NCBI GenBank assembly: GCA_026225435.1
Contig: JAMFST010001010.1
Span: 1-15,087, forward strand
Reading direction: 5' to 3'
Length of the DNA: 15,087 nucleotides
Source of the DNA: Labilithrix luteola
GTDB lineage: Bacteria; Myxococcota_A; Polyangia; Polyangiales; Polyangiaceae
Under the pieces are notes generated by a model that was given only the letters and a program-made list of their open reading frames with translations, was not told the origin of the DNA and searched no databases. Made by a program: the position numbers and the translations under genes. Positions 8,784-14,130 of this stretch are shown here, piece after piece. Numbering within the stretch: the stretch's first letter is position 1; the number at the start of each line of letters is the position of its first letter.

Positions 8784-9445
8784 CCGGCGTGAACGACGTG
8801 AAGAACGATCTCGCGCTGCAGGCCTCCACGCGCACGCTCGCCCACTACGAGGAGCGCGCCGCCGCGTTCTGGGAAGGTACGCGCGATCACGACGTTTCGC
8901 AGAACCTCGACGCGCTCCTCTCCGCCTTCCCCGACGCGGAGCCCGGTCGCCCGTTGCGCATCCTCGACTTCGGCTGCGGTCCGGGGCGCGATCTGGCCGA
9001 GCTTCGCCGCCGTGGGCACCAGCCGACGGGGCTCGACGGCTGCGAGTCCTTCGTCCACATGGCGCGCGCCCACGCCGGTGTAACGGTGTTACACCAGGAT
9101 TTTCACGCGCTCGACTTGCTGCCGGGATCGTTCGACGGCGTCTTCGCCAACGCCTCGCTCTTCCACGTCCCGACGGCGCTCTTGCCCGGCGTGCTGGCGC
9201 ACCTCTTCGCCGCGCTCGTCCCCGGCGGTGCGCTCTTCTGCTCGAACCCCCGCGCGCGTGACGGCGGCGCTCCCCAGGAAGGCTTCGTCGGCGAGCGCTA
9301 CGCCAGTCACCTCGATCTCGAGAGCTGGCGCGCGCTCTTCCTCGCCGCGGGCTTCATGGAGATCCGGCACTACTACCGCCCCGAAGGTCTGCCGCGCGCC
9401 GAGCAGCCCTGGCTGGCGATGCTGTGGCGCCGGCCGCCGTCGTGA
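8780..9445 (+). CDS. Class I SAM-dependent methyltransferase
   Basis: Small cytoplasmic methyltransferase, about 221 residues, substrate unknown. Motif I is ILDFGCGPGRDL (61-72), followed by GLDG at the end of strand 2, DFHALDLLPGSFDGVFA (107-123) covering motif II/III, and LVPGGALFCSNP for strand 5. The order fits the Methyltransf_11/25 (UbiE-like) group, which acts on small molecules, lipids or tRNA. The GTG at 8780 overlaps the SelO stop; in-frame GTG codons at 8789 and 8798 are alternatives. An 8-base inverted repeat with 3-base loop lies inside the gene (9077-9095) and brings unusual GTA and TTA codons. The stop overlaps the transporter start (GTGA). The enzyme class is clear; the role is not. 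Confidence 0.83.
   Translation: MTGVNDVKNDLALQASTRTLAHYEERAAAFWEGTRDHDVSQNLDALLSAFPDAEPGRPLRILDFGCGPGRDLAELRRRGHQPTGLDGCESFVHMARAHAGVTVLHQDFHALDLLPGSFDGVFANASLFHVPTALLPGVLAHLFAALVPGGALFCSNPRARDGGAPQEGFVGERYASHLDLESWRALFLAAGFMEIRHYYRPEGLPRAEQPWLAMLWRRPPS
9077..9095 (+). repeat. Perfect 8-bp inverted repeat inside a methyltransferase gene
   Basis: GGTGTAAC and GTTACACC flank the 3-base spacer GGT. It lies within coding sequence and is visibly A/T-richer than its surroundings, using GTA and TTA codons that are rare in this window. It could form an mRNA hairpin or be a regulator site; it could also be chance. Confidence 0.5.
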
Positions 9446-10332
9446 CCGCGCACTCCCGCGCGCTGCTCCAGGCGCACTTCTGCGTGCTCGTCTGGGGCTT
9501 CACCGCCATCCTCGGCCGGGTCATCACCCTCCCGGCGACCCCGCTGGTCATCTGGCGGATGATCCTCGTCTCGGCGGTCCTCGCCGCCGTCCCGCGGGTG
9601 CGCCGGGCCGTCCTGTCCATGAGCGCCCGCCGCCTGCTCGCCTACACGGGCGTCGGCGCGGTCATCGCCCTCCACTGGGTCACGTTCTACACGGCGGTGA
9701 AGATGTCCAACGCCTCGGTCGCGGCGACCACCATGGCGCTCGCGCCGGTGTTCCTCGCCTTCGTCGAGCCGTTCCTCTTCCGCCGCCGCTTCGACCCGCA
9801 CGAGCTGCTCTTCGGGCTGGCGGTCGTCCCCGGCGTCGCCCTGGTGGTCGGCGGAGTGCCGGCCACCATGCGAGTCGGCTTCGCCTTCGGCGTCGTCTCG
9901 GCGTTCCTCGCCGGGCTCTTCAACTCGCTCAACAAGCGGCTCATCGCCGACGCCGACGCGCTCAGCGTCACCTTCGTCGAGCTGACCGCTGGCATGCTCC
10001 TGCTCGTCGCCGTGAGCGCCATCCTTCCGCACCAGGGGCCGCTCGTGCCCCTCCCCGATCTGCGCAACGGCGCGCTCCTCCTCGTCTTCGCCACCGTCTG
10101 CACCGTGCTGCCGTTCGCGCTCTCGCTGGTGGCGCTGCGGCAGCTCTCGGCCTTCTCGGTGCAGCTCGCGACCAACCTCGAGCCGGTCTACGCGCTCGTC
10201 TTCGGCATCGTGCTCCTCGGCGAGCAGCGGGAGCTCGATCGACGCTTCTACCTCGGCGTCGTCGTCCTCCTCGCGGCGGTCTTCGCACACCCGCTGCTCG
10301 TGAAGCCGAAGAGCGACCCTCAGGTCGCGTAG
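9442..10332 (+). CDS. EamA-family (DMT superfamily) transporter
   Basis: Inner-membrane transporter of 296 residues, about ten hydrophobic helices in two tandem EamA repeats. The first begins at FCVLVWGFTAILGRVI and includes ALHWVTFYTAVKMSNASVAATTMALAPVF. The second starts near FGVVSAFLAGLFNSLNKRL and ends with the family signature NLEPVYALVFGIVLLGEQ, followed by the last helix. Family members export amino acids, nucleosides or other metabolites, and the substrate cannot be told from sequence. The GTG at 9442 overlaps the methyltransferase stop; an in-frame GTG at 9424 would add six residues. This is the last gene of the plus-strand run and faces the CoA transferase convergently. Confidence 0.88.
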   Translation: MTAHSRALLQAHFCVLVWGFTAILGRVITLPATPLVIWRMILVSAVLAAVPRVRRAVLSMSARRLLAYTGVGAVIALHWVTFYTAVKMSNASVAATTMALAPVFLAFVEPFLFRRRFDPHELLFGLAVVPGVALVVGGVPATMRVGFAFGVVSAFLAGLFNSLNKRLIADADALSVTFVELTAGMLLLVAVSAILPHQGPLVPLPDLRNGALLLVFATVCTVLPFALSLVALRQLSAFSVQLATNLEPVYALVFGIVLLGEQRELDRRFYLGVVVLLAAVFAHPLLVKPKSDPQVA

Positions 10333-10374
10333 GCCTGTAGCGAGTACGTCAGTTCGAGCAGGTCGCGGTGCTGA

Positions 10375-10402
10375 CGGCGATCCCGCCGGGGTGGTGTTTT
10401 TT
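10375..10402 (+). terminator. Possible rho-independent terminator after the EamA gene
   Basis: CGGCG (10375-10379) pairs with CGCCG (10384-10388) around the loop ATCC, and six T residues follow at 10397-10402. The 8-base gap between stem and T-run is longer than ideal, so the call is tentative. The rest of the 83-base gap 10333-10415 shows nothing else recognisable. Confidence 0.35.
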
Positions 10403-10415
10403 CGCGCGCAGGGGT

Positions 10416-11321
10416 TCAGCGGAAGCTGGGCGCGTCGATGCCGAGCGCGCCGGCGGGGCGCGACCAGTGCGGCTCGCAGCCATGGATGCGCCCCGGGACA
10501 CGCACGCGTCGGAGCGGACCCAGGGAGGACGGCGCCTCCTCCAGGTAAGGCGCCGCGTCCTCGGGGCCGATCCCGCGGCCACGCGGAACGTGCTGGTCGC
10601 CGAGGGTCGTGAGCAGGTGTGCGACGCGCGCGAGTGAAAGACGCGCCACCGTGGCCACCTGCTGCTCCTGGCAATCGAGCAGCGCCCGGCAGGCGGCTGC
10701 GACGAGCAGGTAGCCGGCGCCGTGATCGAGCGCCTGCGCCGGGAGCGCCACCGGCTCCTCCGCCCGGGCCGCCTCGCGCCCGCGAGCAGCGATCCCCGCG
10801 CTCATCTGCACCAGGCTGTCGAACCCGCGCCGTCCGCTCCAGGGACCGGTCCACCCGTAGGCGTCGAGCAGGACGATCCCGAGCGCCGGGTTTGCCTGGC
10901 GCAGCTGCGCCACGTCGAGCCCGAGCCGCGCGAGCGCCCCCTGGCGCAGGCCGCACACCAGGAGCTCCGCCTCGGCGACCAGCTCGAGGAAGCGCGTGCG
11001 CCCCTCGGCCGTGCGCAGATCGAGCGTCGCCCGCCGCTTGCCCTGGGTCACGTCGCCGAGGAGCACCTCCCCCTCGAGGAAGCCGGGCGGATCGATGCGG
11101 AGCACGTCGGCGCCGTAGGCCGCCAGCACGCGGGTGCACACGGGACCGGCGATCACCCGGGTCAGATCGAGCACGCGTACCCCCGCCAGCGGTCGTCCGG
11201 GCGTCGGCGCGACGTCGCGAGCCGCGCCTGCCGGAAGCGCGGTCACCGTGCGCGCCACCAGCGGCTCGGCGGCGACGGCGATCCCCTGCGGGTGCGCCGC
11301 CCACTCCGCCGCGGTGCGCAT
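10416..11321 (-). CDS. C-terminal fragment of the interrupted CoA transferase, with catalytic domain
   Basis: From the first in-frame ATG after the amber codon this encodes 301 residues, including RVLDLTRVIAGPVCTRVLAA, the GADVLRIDPP strand and the presumed catalytic Asp in GFDSLVQMSAG. The ATG lacks a clear ribosome site (GCGGCGAAG precedes it) and falls inside a conserved stretch, so re-initiation here is possible but would remove part of the fold. Together with the N-terminal fragment it forms one ancestral gene. Confidence 0.5.
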   Translation of the reverse strand: MRTAAEWAAHPQGIAVAAEPLVARTVTALPAGAARDVAPTPGRPLAGVRVLDLTRVIAGPVCTRVLAAYGADVLRIDPPGFLEGEVLLGDVTQGKRRATLDLRTAEGRTRFLELVAEAELLVCGLRQGALARLGLDVAQLRQANPALGIVLLDAYGWTGPWSGRRGFDSLVQMSAGIAARGREAARAEEPVALPAQALDHGAGYLLVAAACRALLDCQEQQVATVARLSLARVAHLLTTLGDQHVPRGRGIGPEDAAPYLEEAPSSLGPLRRVRVPGRIHGCEPHWSRPAGALGIDAPSFR

Positions 11322-11357
11322 CTTCGCCGCGCAACCGCCCGCGGCGACGACCCGCTG

Positions 11358-11807
11358 CTAGACGTCCTCGGCGCTCAACGTCGCCAGCCGCGCGGTGATC
11401 GCGGAACGGTCCTCGGCGACATCGAGCGCGTGCAGGGCGGCGGCGCGGTGATGCGGATAGTTCGTGTGCAAGCGCACCCACCCGTCGGCGGTGCGGTAAT
11501 CGCCGGCCACCGGATCCCACAAGGCGGGGAGCGCCTGACCGACCCGCTCGAGATAGCGCTCGCTGCGGAAGGCCACGGCGGCGTGCCGGCGATCGACGTT
11601 CACCGCAGGCGCGCGCGCGAGGTCGGCGAGGGCGCAGCTCGCCAGCGCCACCGTCGCCGTGGCGAAGGTGTCGACGGCGTAGACGGAGGGGAGGAGCGCC
11701 GCCACCGCGTCCGTGTCGTCTTCCAGGGTCAGCGGTGGGCAGGGGCGGTCGGCGGAGCCGAGCTGCGCCCAGAGCGAGGCGACGAGCGCGCGGGTGTCGT
11801 CTTTCAT
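11358..11807 (-). CDS. N-terminal fragment of the interrupted CoA transferase
   Basis: The 149 residues before the TAG. They hold the N-terminal part typical of long CaiB-like proteins (LWDPVAGDYRTADGWVRLHTNYPHH) but no catalytic Asp, so alone the fragment should be inactive. If the stop is real it would be the only part translated from the native start. Confidence 0.5.
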   Translation of the reverse strand: MKDDTRALVASLWAQLGSADRPCPPLTLEDDTDAVAALLPSVYAVDTFATATVALASCALADLARAPAVNVDRRHAAVAFRSERYLERVGQALPALWDPVAGDYRTADGWVRLHTNYPHHRAAALHALDVAEDRSAITARLATLSAEDV

Positions 11808-11838
11808 ACCGGGAACGGTGAAGTCGGCGGCGCACTTC

Positions 11839-11865
11839 GTCAACGTTGACTAAAGTCCACGTGGA
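11839..11865. promoter_or_regulatory. Nested palindromes in the divergent promoter gap (putative operator)
   Basis: The 57-base gap between the two divergent ATGs (11807 and 11865) holds three overlapping dyads: a perfect 12-mer GTCAACGTTGAC (11839-11850), an imperfect 16-mer GTTGACTAAAGTCCAC (11845-11860; 14 of 16 bases symmetric) and a perfect 10-mer TCCACGTGGA (11856-11865) that touches the start codon. This density suits a dimeric repressor controlling both genes. No convincing -35/-10 pair could be placed. The binding protein is unknown. Confidence 0.55.
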
Positions 11866-13085
11866 TGAAGCGCAACCTGCTCACCGCCGGCGAGGTCGCC
11901 ACCCGCCTCGGCGTCCGCCTGGAGACGGTCTACGCCTACGTGAGTCGCGGCGTGCTCTCGCGCACCCTCGGGCCGGACGGGCACACCAGCCGCTTCGCAC
12001 CCGCGGAGGTCGACGAGCTGGCGCGGCGCGGGCGTCCGCGCGGAGGGGCGCGCGTCGGCACCGTCGACGTGTCGCTCGCCACCTCGATCACCCGGGTGGA
12101 GGAGGGGCGCCTGTCGTACCGCGGTCAGTCGGCGACGGAGCTCGCCACCCGCGCGTCGTTCGAGCAGGTCGCCGAGCTGCTGTGGACGGGCGCGCTCCCC
12201 GACGAGGTGCGCTGGCCGGTGGACAAGGCGGCGCGCAAGCTGGCCCACGCGCTCCGCGACGTCCTCCCGCCGGCGAGCTCGCCGCTCGATCGCTTCGCCG
12301 CGCTCGCCGCCTCGCTCGGGCCGCTTTTTCCCCTGCGCGTGCATCTCCAGCCCGGGACGGTGCTGACGCACGCGCGCCACCTGCTCGTCGCGCTGGTCGA
12401 CGTGCTCCCCGAGCTTGCCGCCCTCCCCGGCAACGGGGCCGACACCGCCATCGCCGCGCGTCTCCACGCGCGCCTGTCACCGCGTCGTCCCCACCGCGAG
12501 CAGGTGCGCCTCCTCGACGTCGCGCTCGTCCTCCTCGCCGATCACGAGCTGGCCACCTCGACGATGGCCGCGCGCGTCGCCGCCTCGACTCGCGCCGATC
12601 CCTTCGCCGTGATCCTCGCCGGCTTCGGCGCGCTCCACGGTCCGCTCCACGGCAGCGCCGCCCTCGCCACGCACCGGATGCTCCTCGACGCGGAGGCCAC
12701 CGACGTCGACTCGGCGCTCGCCCGCGCGCTGCTCGCAGTCGCGCCGCCGGCGAAGCTCCCCGGCTTCGGTCACCCGGTGTACCGCGCTGCCGATCCGCGC
12801 GCGGTCGCCATCCTCGGCGAGATCGCCGGGCGGGAGCAGCTCGCCACGCGGTCGCAGCGTGCTCTCCTCGCCCGGGCGCAGGAGACAGCGAGCGCCGCGG
12901 TGGGGTCGCCGCCGAACGTCGATTTTGCCCTCGCCGCGCTCGCCTACGCCGGCGGAATGCCTCTCGGCGCCACCGCGGCCATCTTCGCCCTCGCGCGGAC
13001 CGCGGGCTTCATCGCCCACGCGCTCGAGGAGTACCAGGAGACGCCGTTACGCTTCCGCGCCCGGGCGCTCTACCTCGCTCCCTGA
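11865..13085 (+). CDS. Citrate synthase-family enzyme with N-terminal MerR-like helix-turn-helix
   Basis: 406-residue protein joining a DNA-binding-type domain to a citrate/2-methylcitrate synthase, which condenses acetyl- or propionyl-CoA with oxaloacetate. Residues 5-55 read as an excisionase/MerR-like HTH (LLTAGEVATRLGVRLETVYAYVSRGVL...SRFAPAEVDEL). The catalytic part keeps the main sites: His227 in LLADHELATSTM, His262 in LHGPLHGSA, His303 in GFGHPVYR, Asp353 in PNVDFALAAL and Arg378 in LARTAGFIAHALEE. It therefore looks active. Family members with this HTH occur in actinobacteria and myxobacteria, and whether the HTH binds DNA is generally untested. It is divergent from the interrupted CoA transferase across a palindrome-rich gap, so self-regulation is an attractive inference. 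Main citrate synthase versus methylcitrate synthase cannot be decided here. Confidence 0.88.
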   Translation: MKRNLLTAGEVATRLGVRLETVYAYVSRGVLSRTLGPDGHTSRFAPAEVDELARRGRPRGGARVGTVDVSLATSITRVEEGRLSYRGQSATELATRASFEQVAELLWTGALPDEVRWPVDKAARKLAHALRDVLPPASSPLDRFAALAASLGPLFPLRVHLQPGTVLTHARHLLVALVDVLPELAALPGNGADTAIAARLHARLSPRRPHREQVRLLDVALVLLADHELATSTMAARVAASTRADPFAVILAGFGALHGPLHGSAALATHRMLLDAEATDVDSALARALLAVAPPAKLPGFGHPVYRAADPRAVAILGEIAGREQLATRSQRALLARAQETASAAVGSPPNVDFALAALAYAGGMPLGATAAIFALARTAGFIAHALEEYQETPLRFRARALYLAP

Positions 13086-13176
13086 ATTTCTCCGGACCCC
13101 TCTTAATCGCCCCAGCTTGCGCGCCGTAACCGGGGGGGTAGCGCAGTCTCGCTCTTCGCGATACTCCGTCGGCCGC

Positions 13177-13653
13177 ATGGCGACGCCGGTTCGTGACTGC
13201 CCCTGCCACTCCGGCCTGCGCTACCGCGACTGTTGCCGGCCGTACCACGAGGGGGAGCGCCCGGCGCCCACGCCGGAAGCGCTGATGCGCTCGCGCTACG
13301 CCGCCTTCGCGCTCGGTCTCGACGCATACCTCGACCGCACGCTGGTGCGTGATCACCCGCACCGCAACACCGCGCCTCCGCCGGCGCGCTTTCGCTACAT
13401 GGGGCTGCGCATCCTCCACGCCGAGGGGAACGAGGTGCTCTTCCTCGCGCGCATCTTCGACAAGGGGTCCGACCGCTCCTTCGCCGAGCTCTCGCAGTTC
13501 GTGCGCGAGCCGAGCGACGTGCCGGGCGAAGGGCTCGTCTGGCGCTATGCGGACGGCGATCTCCTCGAGGCGCGGCTGCTTCCGCCGTCCATCGAGAGCC
13601 TCACCCGCGACAGCTTCCTCGCCCTGCTGCAGCGCCACGCGATGGCCAACTGA
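13177..13653 (+). CDS. YchJ/UPF0225 family protein with SEC-C motif
   Basis: 158-residue cytoplasmic protein of unknown function. The N-terminus has the zinc-binding SEC-C motif CPCHSGLRYRDCC (8-20), followed by the family-typical RPYHEG and ALMRSRYAAFALG (36-48). The rest (about 30-155) matches the NTF2-like fold of YchJ, including LRILHAEGNEVLFLARIFDKG and a FAELSQFVRE strand. E. coli YchJ has a second SEC-C motif at its C-terminus; here that end has no cysteine. The ATG at 13177 precedes the SEC-C motif by seven residues; no clear ribosome site is seen. The 91-base gap before it (13086-13176) holds nothing I can name beyond a G-run. Confidence 0.87.
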   Translation: MATPVRDCPCHSGLRYRDCCRPYHEGERPAPTPEALMRSRYAAFALGLDAYLDRTLVRDHPHRNTAPPPARFRYMGLRILHAEGNEVLFLARIFDKGSDRSFAELSQFVREPSDVPGEGLVWRYADGDLLEARLLPPSIESLTRDSFLALLQRHAMAN

Positions 13654-13711
13654 CAAAGCAAACGAAGCGCCGCGGTCGATGACCGGGCGCTTTGTCCGTT
13701 TCTGCTTTTGT
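13654..13711. terminator. Probable bidirectional terminator between convergent genes
   Basis: ACGAAGCGCC (13662-13671) pairs with GGCGCTTTGT (13686-13695) with one G-T wobble, and the inner GGTC (13674-13677) pairs with GACC (13681-13684) around GAT. A T-rich run (to 13711) follows on the plus strand, and the A-rich left flank gives a U-rich tail on the minus strand. It sits between two convergent stops, which fits termination both ways. Confidence 0.75.
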
Positions 13712-13726
13712 ACGCCTACGAGAGGG

Positions 13727-14128
13727 TCACGCCACGACGGCGAGCGGCCTCTCCTTGTCCTGAGCTTCCAGGAAGGCGATCTCGTCCTGCTCGAGGACCC
13801 GCGAGCGGGTGAGGAAGCGCACGCCGCGCGGGGACTCCATGGAGAACCCCGAGCCGCGCCCCGGCACCACGTCGATGAGGAGCGCGGTGTGCTTCCAGTA
13901 CTCGAACTGCGACGCGCTCATGTAGAACCCGCACCCCTCGATGTCGCCGAGGTACACGTCCTGCCCACCGAGGCGGAACTCCCCCTTGGAGAAGCACATG
14001 GGCGCGCTGCCGTCGCAACAACCGCCCGACTGGTGGAACATCAGCGGGCCGTTGTCCTTTTGTAGCTCGCGGATGAGCGCCGCGGCCTCTTCGGTCACGT
14101 CGACCCGCTTCGGCTGCGCAGCGCTCAT
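13727..14128 (-). CDS. DUF779 protein, aldehyde dehydrogenase partner
   Basis: 133-residue cytoplasmic protein of the DUF779 family, which is repeatedly found beside AldB/ExaC/AcoD-type aldehyde dehydrogenases; its biochemical role is not established. Conserved blocks are visible: FHQSGGCCDGSAPMC (31-45), GCGFYMSASQFEYWKH (65-80) and RGSGFSMESPRGVRF. The four cysteines (37, 38, 45, 66) look placed for a metal or redox site. The ATG at 14128 lies 2 bases after the dehydrogenase stop, and no earlier methionine in this frame is needed because upstream sequence is the dehydrogenase. Same strand and near-zero spacing indicate one operon. Family call is strong; role as accessory or maturation factor is inference from neighbourhood. 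Confidence 0.9.
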   Translation of the reverse strand: MSAAQPKRVDVTEEAAALIRELQKDNGPLMFHQSGGCCDGSAPMCFSKGEFRLGGQDVYLGDIEGCGFYMSASQFEYWKHTALLIDVVPGRGSGFSMESPRGVRFLTRSRVLEQDEIAFLEAQDKERPLAVVA

Positions 14129-14130
14129 GA

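Larger units (their letters stand above)
10416..11807 (-). pseudogene. CaiB/BaiF family III CoA transferase interrupted by one in-frame amber codon
   Basis: Read through, this is a 464-codon gene for a family III acyl-CoA:carboxylate CoA transferase, which moves CoA between acids through an Asp-linked intermediate. Codon 150 is TAG (11358-11360). The frame does not shift: before it reads GDYRTADGWVRLHTNYPHHRAAAL and after it QRVVAAGGCAAKMRTAAEWAAHPQG, both parts of the same family pattern. The downstream half carries RVLDLTRVIAGP, GADVLRIDPP and GFDSLVQMSAG, whose Asp (codon 10818-10820) is the likely catalytic residue. The ATG at 11807 is preferred; an in-frame TTG at 11843 overlaps a palindrome. 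One base change would restore a sense codon, so this is either a fresh nonsense mutation, a sequencing error, or suppression. Divergent from the HTH citrate synthase, suggesting linked acyl-CoA metabolism. Confidence 0.8.

Noticed and set aside
11358..11360. TAG read as pyrrolysine
   Set aside because: No pyrrolysine genes are visible, and the family does not use this residue; mutation, error or ordinary suppression are more likely.
9373..11835. Long minus-strand frame spanning the EamA gene and the CoA transferase
   Set aside because: It reads the CoA transferase region in the wrong frame and the transporter antisense; composition is Arg/Gly/Glu-rich and shows no domain.
11841..11843. TTG start adding twelve residues to the CoA transferase
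   Set aside because: Rare start codon inside a palindrome, and the added residues match nothing; the ATG at 11807 is simpler.
11846..11851. TTGACT as a -35 promoter box for the citrate synthase gene
   Set aside because: A properly spaced -10 would fall inside the coding sequence; the bases are better explained as part of the palindromes.
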